DNA of 64,000 nucleotides from contig JBOZIK010000001.1 in the NCBI GenBank assembly GCA_051453625.1, forward strand, positions 47,603,451 to 47,667,450. Direction: 5' to 3'. The translations under genes were made by a program, and so were the position numbers. The stretch is from Welwitschia mirabilis. Its lineage: Eukaryota > Gnetophyta > Gnetopsida > Welwitschiales. Of this stretch, positions 34,067-44,200 are shown in pieces (within the stretch, counting starts at the first letter, position 1; each line of letters starts with the position of its first letter). Under the pieces are notes generated by a model. The model saw only the letters and a program-made list of their open reading frames with translations, had not been told where the DNA came from and ran no database searches.

Positions 34067-34690
34067 ATGCTTTTTAAAAAGAAAGCAGGTAATAGAAAAA
34101 ATACAAAAGAAGTGTATAGGATGGTAATGGTGTTAAAGGCATCTTCAAAACAACAATTGAAGAAGTGGCTAGTGGAGGTAAAAGATGCATTGAAATCTTT
34201 TACAAATATTTTTGTTGATGATTTGGCTTCTAATTTAACACTTGTTAGAAGCATACGCCATCACATAAGTCTAGTTTCTAGTGTTTCACTTTTAAATAAA
34301 GCACCACAGGAAATGATAGTACATGAAAAAAAGAGATATGCAGTTAAAGGAGTTGTTAGACAAGATATTGATCAAAGAAAGTTTGTTGTCATGTTTTGTT
34401 CTAGTACGACTAACTCTAAAGAATAACAGTAAGGAGTTGTGCGCGTGTGTTGATTCAAGAGCAATCAACAAGATAATCAGAAGTGTCACTTTTCTATGCC
34501 TTAAATGGATAATACTTTGGATTGCTTAATGGGTGCTTTTATTTTTAGCAAGATGGATTTGAAAAGTGAGTACCATCAAATCAATATCCGAGAGGGAGAT
34601 AAATGGAAGACAATTTTGAAATCTATACATGAGATATAAATGGTTGGTCATGTCATCTAGTTTGAGGAATGCTCTAAGTACATTCATGAG
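34067..34690 (+). pseudogene. Gypsy RT N-terminal remnant
   Basis: The open frame 34067-34426 covers the linker and RT start: SFTNIFVDDLASNLTLVRSI, RHHISLVSSVSLLNKAPQEM. After a frameshift come ACVDSRAINKIIRSV (about 34440-34490), and then GAFIFSKMDLKSEYHQINIR (about 34530-34590) with the first catalytic aspartate. The YxDD palm block does not follow; 45 bases after the last readable RT word the sequence is integrase. Confidence 0.75.
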
Positions 34691-34734
34691 GTTGCGCATT
34701 CCCATAAAATCAATAAGGAAGGATATATTATAGC

Positions 34735-35420
34735 GAAAATGTTATGAAGACATGGCTAGACATTGTGGGTTAAACAAAACTTACAAACTGTTAAAGAGGT
34801 TATACCATTAGCCAAACATGGATAAGTATATCCAACGGATTGTGCGAAGTTGTTTTATATGCCAAAGAGCAAAAGGAGAATTAAGGAACGTAATATTGTA
34901 CATGTCATTACTAGTTCTAATGAAGCCACAGTAGGATCTAAGTATAGAATCCATTTCGGAATTAAATTATTTCAAGAAAGGTCATGATTCCATCATGGAG
35001 GTGGTGGAGAGATTTAGTAAGATCTCACTCTTTACTCTTGTACCAAGACACATGATGCTTCACACATTACTAGATTGTTCTTTAGACAAATTATACACCT
35101 TTATAGGTTGTTGAAGATAATAGTTTTAGATAAAGATGTCAAGTTTGTTTCTTATTTTTGGAGGCATTTGCGACACATGATGGATACTAAGTTGTAGTAT
35201 TCTTCAGCATATCATACATAAATAGACACAGAAATAAAGTCTTCAATCGTAGTTACCAAAGCTTGCTAAGATACCTTTACGAGGGTAAGTCAAACAGATG
35301 GGAGCACTACTTACCACATCCAAAATTTAGTTAAAATAATTTCATAAATGGGAGTATAAGAAAATCACCTTTTGAAGTGGTATACAAATATCAGCCAAGG
35401 ATGCCATATATGTTATGATA
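34735..35420 (+). pseudogene. Gypsy integrase remnant
   Basis: The H2C2 finger reads ARHCGLNKTYKLLKRLYH, then MDKYIQRIVRSCFICQRAKG (about 34740-34875). The core is patchy. NNFINGSIRKSPFEVVYKYQ (about 35330-35395) is the conserved block downstream of the catalytic glutamate. Stops and frameshifts between them. Confidence 0.75.
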
Positions 35421-35702
35421 GAACCTTTAGCAATGACAAAGGACTATACAAACACAATTATAGAACTCCATATGTGTGAGAAACTCTGAAGGCATTAAAC
35501 TCCCAGACTAAGGATAAGGCAGCCAAGCACAAAAGACATGTAGAGTTTGTGGAGGATGACAGTGCTGCATACATGTGGAAGGAAAGATTTGCCACAAGAA
35601 CCTATAACAAACTCAAGTTCTAGAAGATTAGTCTATACAGAATTGTGAAGGGGATTTCAATAAATACATACTAGTGGGATCTTACAGAGAATGTGGATAT
35701 TT

Positions 35703-35758
35703 CACTTATATTCGATGTTGTTAACTTAGTCACTTATATTCGATGTTGTTAACTTAGT
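35703..35758 (+). repeat. perfect 28-bp tandem duplication
   Basis: CACTTATATTCGATGTTGTT plus AACTTAGT occurs twice head to tail (35703-35730 and 35731-35758) without a mismatch, inside the old Gypsy integrase tail. Being perfect, it is younger than its surroundings. Confidence 0.95.
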
Positions 35759-35769
35759 GAAGTACTATC

Positions 35770-36090
35770 GAGAGCTTACCCAAGATGAAGCTTAGATCGC
35801 AGAGTTGTAGAAGGTGAACAAAGAGAAGCATAAGGTGGATAAGAAGCCGGCGATTCTTGAAAGCTGTGAGAAGCAATTACAGAGAAAATCGTATAAGGAG
35901 TACCTAACTTAGTTACTAGGAGATCGTCTAAAGGATGCAATTTGGTTTTTAGAGAACTACCTAAGAATAGGTTGCAAAGTTCATCTAAGGAAGAAAAACA
36001 TTTCCTATGATAGCTCACTTTCAAGCAAGGAGGATGATATAAGAGCATCCATGTAAAACAAAGAAAAAAAGAATGTGGTTGCATTAGTTA
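35770..36090 (+). pseudogene. Gypsy chromodomain remnant
   Basis: KVNKEKHKVDKKPAILES, then KQLQRKSYKEYLT-stop-LLGDRLKDAIW and FLENYLRIGCKV fit the pattern of chromodomains at the integrase C-terminus (ILD.R...R...KEYLVKWKG....A.WE). Near the right LTR as expected. The aromatic cage residues are partly lost. Confidence 0.6.
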
Positions 36091-36147
36091 TTTTGCTGAG
36101 TTAATGTGTTTCTGTGGGAAACAAAATATGCCATCTTAATGGCATGT

Positions 36148-36600
36148 TATTGGAAATGAGCAGTCATTTAATTTAGTATATTTAACTAGAATCTGTATGT
36201 AAAGAATATGCTACGTTTAAAGGGAATTTAGGCATAAGAATAATGCTCTGTCTAGATGCTATTTATAGTAAAACATGTAAGAGCCTAAAATTAGTGAACT
36301 CTTTCATAATTAAGATTCTTTTTAAAGCCTTATAAATAAAGGAGGATGGTCGGCATAAAAGGCATCAAAGTAGTAAAAACTAGGATGAGCCTCTTAAAGG
36401 CCTTGAATGAGAAGAGCTCACAAAACCTTTGCCAAATGTGATTGTAGTTTGTAAACTTGTATTTTCTATACCATTAATATAGAGGGGTTCTTTCATTGCC
36501 TTCAATACCTAGTTTGCTTGCATATTTCTTGTTTTCTTGCTGCTCATTGAATAGATAATCTCAAAAGTGATCATAGGGTTTTTGTTGCATTAGCTCTACA
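36148..36600 (+). repeat. right LTR of Gypsy chromovirus
   Basis: Partner of 32099-32519 (see there). It ends CTCTACA. The start could be three bases earlier (TGTTATTGG at 36145), which would restore a TG terminus. No clear target-site duplication. Confidence 0.7.
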
Positions 36601-36639
36601 TCAAAACTATTAAGAAGAACAGGGTAAAGCTCATAGTAA

Positions 36640-36975
36640 AGGTTTTGCACAAGCTGAAAGCACTTACTCACTAGATGTAAAATTAGCATTTGATTTTCTA
36701 CCTCACAAAGATCAAAACCATGTGGATCTTGTTAAATCTAGTTATACATTATAATTGAGACATGCTCCAATTAGATGTAAAATTAGTATTCCTCAATGAA
36801 CCCATAAATAACCAAACCTATATTATGCAACTAGATGGTCTAATAGTGAAAGGTCAAAAGAACAAAGTCTGTAGGCTAATGAAGTCTTTATAATGCCTAA
36901 AACCAGCTTTGAGAGTGGTATCCAGAAACGTGATGAATTTCTTCATAAATTAGATTTCAAGAAATCCAATTCAAA
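36640..36975 (+). pseudogene. short Copia RT relic
   Basis: QLDVKLVFLNEPINNQTYIM (about 36765-36825), then DGLIVKGQKNKVCRLMKSL (about 36830-36890) and, after frame slips, LKPALRV and a WY remnant. These are the VKxAFLNG and QPxGF...LKKSLYGLKQ blocks of Copia RT. The rest of the element is not present. Confidence 0.7.
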
Positions 36976-38026
36976 TAGAAACCAAAAGAACAAATAGGGG
37001 AAAAGATTCACTAAAATCATACCATGAAACTTTCTGTAATTTCTTTATCCTAAAAACTTAAATGTATATAATGTTGTATCTATACATGTAATAGGAACAC
37101 ATTTTTGTCCATAATCATGACCATATGATAGTTTTAGCCAAAATGTAATGTGGTCGTCTGAAGTGAGAACAATCAATGTTAGTAATATGTCAATGAATAT
37201 GATAACATCCAGCATTAGAGTAATTTTATCCTATGTACCTAAAAGCTATGAAATGCATCGTAAATATAATGACTCTCACAAAAACCATGAATGAATCCCT
37301 GGGGATGGAGCTGCATCATAGGTCGCTATCGGTTGTAATTTTATCCAATGGACCTAAGAGCAATGAAATGCATCGTAAATATAATGACTCTCACAAAAAC
37401 CATGAATGAATCCTTGTGGATGGAACCGCAACATAGGTCGCTATTGGTTGTAATAAAGATCCACGTGAAGAAGACAAGCATCATGACTCTTCTCAACATT
37501 GGAACTGAAGCCACTTATGATACGAAATGGGCAAAACAGGACCTTTTAAAATCATGGGCCTGTGGGACAAGGGACATGGGAAGGATATAAACCCACCCAA
37601 ATATGGGTATTAGTGTCGGATGTTTCCGAATTTATCTCTACTTTGGGATTATAGAGTTAGGATATCCATGCTACAACGTTATCACTGAAAGCCTTAAATA
37701 CATTTGAGAATTTTTAGGTACAAATAGCGTTCCTATTGCAGTTTTGTCAGAGTGGCACAAGTGAAAACGTCTGGCTTCACCTTGGCATTTTGGCACTCAT
37801 GAAAGCATTTTTTAGTATTGCAGTTCCAGCTCTAAAATTTAGACACTCAACCTTTCGTAAATAAGGTTTCTGTCCGCAACAACCATTCAACACGTAGCTT
37901 TCATCAAAATCATAAAGCAATTTGGAAGAGCAATATATAATGACATGTCTCCTCGGTCATCCGCCAGTGGCATCAGGCTAAAAATAGAGGATAATCGGAG
38001 AGGATAATCGGTATTCATCAAACAGT
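36976..38026. other. spacer downstream of host gene, with a tandem duplication
   Basis: Contains the 3' flank (probably the 3' UTR) of the minus-strand host gene next to 38027; no clear AATAAA seen. A 115-bp tandem duplication lies at 37220-37449. The 80-codon frame at 37348-37590 starts inside the duplication and has no recognisable motif. Confidence 0.5.
37220..37449 (+). repeat. 115-bp tandem duplication
   Basis: Copies start at 37220 and 37335, each beginning GTAATTTTATCC and ending TAGGTCGCTAT(C/T)GGTT, and share ATGAAATGCATCGTAAATAT. They differ at about ten positions by eye. Confidence 0.9.
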
Positions 38027-38203
38027 TCATACAACTTGTATGACAGCTGCTACACGGAGGGATCCTCGTTGGAGAATATCAGGAAGATCGTCAAAAAATA
38101 AAGCTGTCCTCCAACCCCAGCCTTTTGGTGCCTTGGGTAACAGGGTCCCAGCTTGATCAAGGCTGCCAAATACCATAACATCTCTCTTTGATGGGCAGAT
38201 AAG
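38027..38203 (-). CDS. host gene terminal exon with stop
   Basis: Acceptor TTTGGGCAG before CTTATCTGCC, then 58 codons and TGA. LICPSKRDVMVFGSLDQAGT, LLPKAPKGWGWRTALFFDDL, PDILQRGSLRVAAVIQVV. The GWGWRTALxFDxL block is the most distinctive part and recalls the C-terminus of the same plant family. Reading upstream past the acceptor is also open (to 38230), so the acceptor rather than the frame decides the start. Confidence 0.85.
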   Translation of the reverse strand, partial: LICPSKRDVMVFGSLDQAGTLLPKAPKGWGWRTALFFDDLPDILQRGSLRVAAVIQVV

Positions 38204-41200
38204 CTGCCCAAAAAAATGAGGACATGTCAATGGAGGATCTATAACGAGTCTAATAATTACCAGAATTTCACGAGCATCACGAAAATTTCACCTGATATCT
38301 AACAGTCACCTTCTCTCTCCTGTCAACATACAGATGTACCTAGAAAAGGGAAGTATGTATCAAAAAAAGACACACTTCTAACAGCTACAATCAGAAAGCN
38401 NNNNNNNNNNNNNNNNNNNNNNNNNNNNNNNNNNNNNNNNNNNNNNNNNNNNNNNNNNNNNNNNNNNNNNNNNNNNNNNNNNNNNNNNNNNNNNNNNNNC
38501 CAGAAAGCATGAAATAGTAAAACGAAAAGAAAACACGAAGACACCATCTATGATGCTGGAAACAGAAACTTAAACCTACCTTTTGTTGTGTATCGCTGTA
38601 TTCAGCCCTACGGCGATGTAAAAATAGTCCTGAACAATGAACCAATCCCTTCATTTTTGGAAGTTCACAATAACTGACCCCTCTAAAACGAAAACTATGA
38701 GAACTATAAATAAAGTAGACTAACTAAATCATACCAAGAGTACGCCGTCCCTGGGGATCCTCATCGTTGAAAGCCTGTACACTAAGCTGACATCAAGAAA
38801 CAACACCAAAAGATATATTGTTATTGCCGACAAAACGTTTGATGTTATTTGTATTTTAAACGGAAGTTTGCGACCGAAATACACAGGCAAACAGTAAAAA
38901 TAAAATACTTAAATTATGCAGTATTGATTGTAAGACGCATGGCCGACTAGTATATTTTGCTTCACTCACGCAGAAGATGTGTGGGATTCAGCATTTTTAA
39001 TTTTTAACCTTACAGAATTCTCGGAACGAGTTTAAATTCTCTGTATGATGTATGTTTTTCTGCTACATTTTCTACTAATCAAAATAACATATAGAAACAA
39101 AGGAAACACAGATTGCCTTTTCACAACACTCTTAATGCCTCAGAAATACATTTTAAAAATCTTGCAATTAGAAATCCGTTACGTACCTTCCATAAAGATC
39201 CTGCATAAAAGATCTCAGGTGAATGTTTGGCTTGACCATCCCCAAGCCTATGGACATCTTCAAATTCCATCCTACAAGTATCCAGTATATCGTATTTGTG
39301 TTACAATTATTATCATCTTCGGTGCTAAAAAGGAACGAAAAAAAAGTATTGTAATTCAGTTCGAAATGCAATTTAAAATTGTGAATCATTCGAGTGCAAG
39401 GGCAGAATGCCCCTAGGTCAGAAAACGCTAAAGATAAGCAGATAATGTGAGAGTAAGCAAGTAATTTAACCCATTTTATACATTCGAACATTCAAAGGAA
39501 CAACCCCAATGTTGTCTTTCTCTGTCGCGTGTTGTCATTAAGGCACACACCTGTGGGATGCTTCTGGACCCAATTGCAACGGTTGCTTTGGCGTCATTGT
39601 TTCCTCTTTCATAATATCTGCATCAGATTTATAGCCATGTTCATGAAAATTGCTGGCATTTTCAGGATCACTTTGTGAATTCTTATTGATATAATCCTAT
39701 ATGTTTCCTTTGTCACGATATGTGCCTCGGATTCATGGTGATATTGATGACAATTTATGGCATTTTCAGGATCACTTTTTGAATTTTTCTTGATCTTATT
39801 AAATTTGTCATATGGGTGTTCGATTTCTCACAATATCCCATGCTGTACTGCCTGTTAGAACAATCAAACCTAAGCGTAGTAAAAAATCGAGTCCAACTGG
39901 TACCACCTACAGTCATCCTTCTGTCCAATTTATGACCTCTTACCTTGCATGATGCACCAATTCATTTTATTATTTTATATTCAGAAAGGGAACTTAGAAT
40001 TTATAACATGTATTGATAAATAGATTTGTAAATATTTTGAACATTTTCACTCCAATACGAGGCTTTCTACTATATAAGCCTCTGTTGCTTCCATTCAATA
40101 TGCCAATTTTTGTTGTCTTACCCATAGAAAGGAGTAGACGCTCAACCTCACTCTGTTCCCCTTTATTGAAGGGAGGGTCAAAAAGCTATCTTTGAAACGG
40201 CAACACTTTAGCAGGTCCTTTTTACAGTTCATATTGAGTTGCTGGCAAAGCAACATTCAACAGCAGTGAAATTATAAAGAAAAGAACGAGAAAAGAGAGA
40301 GGAGATTTCATGTGGCTCGGCAACAACCTGCCTAAATCCATGACAAAGGAGTTCAGAACCTTTGTTCAAGCAATGTAGCACCTAACATCCCTAGGGCAAA
40401 TAGAGACAACCTCCTCTTCCTCCCCACCAAAGCCCATACATAAATGATCTAAATAGAAGAATACAAAAGTAAAGCCTAAAAGTGACTTTTTTTAAATGAA
40501 ATTTGGAACATTTCATTGCTGATTTATAACAGAAAGACAACTCTCACAAAAACAGGGGAAGTTGACCTGAGAAGAAACAGGTCACTTTAGAAGCTGTGAA
40601 AAAAAAATGGGGGGAAAAAGAGGTCCTGAGGCATTGTGGACCGCCTAGGTGAGCTTTCAGGAGGGGAAGCCACGGAAGGCGGCAGATCATCTGCGGCTGT
40701 CCAGTGACTTTAATGGCTGAGGCTGTGGGAAATCTCCATTGATGAATCAACCAACCTTATAAGAGATGGGCTATAAAGCATAGGAGCCATATGTTGAAGG
40801 GCTTCGAATTTCTGGCAGCAGGCTTGAGAAGCTTCAGGATACAGATCTTGTGCCTCAGCTCGGATCGCTATGTCCCTGGGAGAGGCGCTTGCAGCAATAG
40901 CTTGAGCTAAATCTTTAAAGGAAACAAGAGCATAGATTAGCAGTTTCCTGTTTTCTTATCTCTCCAGAACAACAGGAAGAGAACTGGGAATCAAACCAGT
41001 GAAATTAATCAATCCTGCTTCTCAGAAATTGTGGACAGATGCCTACAAGCTGACACCAAGCGCGGTTTTTCTGAGTGTCTTTCAGCTTCTGGATGGATGA
41101 GAGTTTGATCATAAGTTGGGTCTGGATTTCTTTGATCATTTGAGTGACATTGAACTCTGTCTGGTTGAAGAGTTTCGCGTTCCTGCCTTGCCAAACATGA

Positions 41201-44200
41201 TACGTGCAAGCGGTGAATAAGGACTTGATGATGCTATGCTGAGAGGATCTAGATCTGGCTCACTGCTTTAGCCAGATCATCAGGGTAGACCACAAAACTG
41301 TAGGGGGTTGCAAGTGAATCAGACTCAATGCTGACCGGAGAAGCTGAGAGCAGGGGGGCATGCAAACAAGATGTGGTTTTTGGTTTCTTCAGTCAAACCG
41401 CAAAGAACACACATAGGAACAGTCTGAAGACCAAACTTGATCAATCTATCCTTGGTGAACAGGGTTATTGCAGGCTACCCAAGTAATAAAGGATTGTTTT
41501 GGTAAAGCAAATTTGTTCCAAACCAGAGAGAACCAGTTTACCTTAGGAGCCTGTCCACGTAGCTGCAAGTAAGTTGAGAAGGTGGAGAAATGTTGACCAG
41601 ATGCGGTCCAAACCAGAGCACTGCTGTTTGGATATACCTTCCTACTTGACATCTGCGTNNNNNNNNNNNNNNNNNNNNNNNNNNNNNNNNNNNNNNNNNN
41701 NNNNNNNNNNNNNNNNNNNNNNNNNNNNNNNNNNNNNNNNNNNNNNNNNNNNNNNNNNCACGTATGCTTAAAATATCTAAATATTCTTTTAACTATACAC
41801 AGATGTGATTCCTTTGGATTAGACTGATATCTAGCACAAATGCCTATGCAAAAAGCGATATCAGGCCTACTTGAAGTCAAATATAATAAGCTACCACTCA
41901 TGCCTCTATAGAGCCTTTGGTCTATTAATTTACCTAAATCATCCTTACTAATTTTATCTGTAGAAGACATGGGGATGGTGACTTCTTTGGCATTCTCAAA
42001 TTTGTACTTAGCTAACATATTTTGATTGACTTATAAATATTCCATTTGCAAGTTGCTTAATCTACAGACCTAGAAAATCAAGTTCTTCAAGTATGCTCAT
42101 CTCAAACTCCTTTTGCATGGTTTTTGAAAACTCCTTTGTTAATTTTTCATTAGTTGCTCCAAACACTATATCCTCAACATAAATGTGAATGATAAGAATA
42201 ACACTGTCAGATTTTTAATAAACAAAGTAGGATGAACATTACCACATTTAAGCCCATGCTTTACTAANNNNNNNNNNCTCTAGGAGCTTGTTTGAGCCCA
42301 TATAAGGCCTTCTTGAGCTTAAACATATGTTTAGGACAGTTAGCATCAACAAAATCCGGTGGTTGTTTAACAAATACTTCTTCTTCTATGAACCCATTGA
42401 GAAAAGCACTTTTTACATCCATTTGAAATAACTTAATATTAATAGCACAAGCATAAGCAAACAAAAGTCTAATAGATTCAAGCCTAGCCATAGGGGTATA
42501 GGTCTCACCATAGTCTATACCTTCCTCTTGACTATAGCTTTGTGCCACCAACCAAGCCTTGTTTGCACTATGGTACCTATTTCATCCAACTTATTTTTAA
42601 ATAGCCATTTAGTACCAATAATGTGCTTACCTTTCAGCGTTGGAACCAAGTCCCCGTACTCCATTTCTTTTGAATTGCATTAGTTTCTTTTGCATTGTTT
42701 CCATCCATTGTTCATGTTGTTCTGCTTCAGCTATATTTCTAGGTTAAGTGTGAGAAACAAAGCAAAAATGTGCACAAACATTACTGATACCTCGTCTAGT
42801 ACTAATTTCAGATTCAATATTTCCAATAATTTGGTTTGCTGGGTGATCTCTTCTAGTTCCGAGAGGTGGATTTGTGCATTTTTATGTACCAACAGTCATA
42901 GGGTTCTCATTGTCTCCTTCTTCAATATCTTTATTTAAAGCAACTTGGCTACTACCTTGATCACCATTAGTACAAGATTGTATAATATTGTCTTGTTCAT
43001 CTTGGTCAAATCTGCTTTCATTGTTAGTGTCTACAAGTTTTACATGTATAGTTTCTTCAACTTTATTAGATTCAGAGTTTTATAGCTTCTTAAACTTTAT
43101 TAGATTCAGAGTTAAAAACTCTGTAAGCTTTACTTTTTGAAGAATAGCTAAGAAATATACCACGTATACCTTTAGGCTGAAATTTGCTTGGAACTTTATC
43201 ATTTAAAATAATACATTTACTTTTAACAATAGGTTTCTTACCATTCCATAGCTCATAAGGAGTGCTATGAGTATTGGATCTCAAGAAAACTTTGTTGGAT
43301 ATATAACAAGCAGTACTTATCGCTTTTGCCCATGGCCATCTTCAAGCATTGTTCTTGCCATTTCTATTAACACTTTATTCTTTCGTTCTGCAACTCCATT
43401 TTGTTGTGGAGTACTTGGAGTTAAAAATTGATGAAATATGCCATAGTTATCACAGAAATTGATGGAACTTTCATTATCAAGCTCACTTCCATGGTCTAAT
43501 TTAATTCTCTTTACGGCATGTGCCTTTTCATTTTGGATTTTCCTACAATGTCTGTAAAACTTATTAAACGCATCAGATTTCGAGTACATGATTCAACCCA
43601 TGTATTTCTAGTGAAATCATCAATGACCACCATAAAGTATCTCTTACCTCTAAGGCTTTTTACCTTTGAAGGACCCACAAGATCTAAATGCAACATGTTT
43701 AATGGTTCCTTTGTGGATATACATTTTTTGGTTCGCATGGTGACTTTGATATTTTCCTTGTCTGACAATGCTGATAAAATTCAAAATTTGTAAAATTTAG
43801 TTTAGCCAAGCTCTTACTAATTCCTTTTGATATATGGTCCACATATTTTTAACATTGGAGTGCTTCACTCTTCTGTGGCATAGCCTTTCACCCCTTTCTT
43901 GAGTGAAGCCACACATTTCTTCATTATGAGATTTTCATCCAATAGAATATAGATTTCCTAATCTATAGGCAACTAAAAGGACTTTGTTATTTGAAATAGT
44001 GTTCACAACACATTTATCTTTGTCAAAAACAACCGTATTACCTTTATCACACATTTGAGCAATCCTAAGAAGATTATGCTTTAAGCCATCAACATATAAA
44101 ACATCTTCAATCTTAGGTATATCGTATTCACATACCATTCCTTTACCTATGGTGGCTGCCTTTCTCTTTTTTTTTTTATTTTGAATGAAATTTGGAACAT

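Larger units (their letters stand above)
32520..36147 (+). mobile_element. internal region of decayed Gypsy chromovirus
   Basis: Contains in order gag (about 32890-33200), a zinc knuckle (about 33490-33540), protease (about 33730-33960), the N-terminal part of RT (about 34130-34680), integrase (about 34735-35400) and a C-terminal chromodomain remnant (about 35780-36090), all plus strand and all interrupted. The central RT palm and RNase H are missing. The order protease-RT-integrase-chromodomain identifies a Ty3/Gypsy chromovirus. Confidence 0.8.

Noticed and set aside
39045-39491. Frames of 123 (plus) and 107 (minus) codons
   Set aside because: They overlap the true 85-bp exon 39187-39271 and its introns. 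The spliced reading with consensus borders explains the region better.
41446-42018. 190-codon minus-strand frame
   Set aside because: It reads from a Copia RT end through the 100-N gap into a LINE zf-RVT region; the continuity is accidental.
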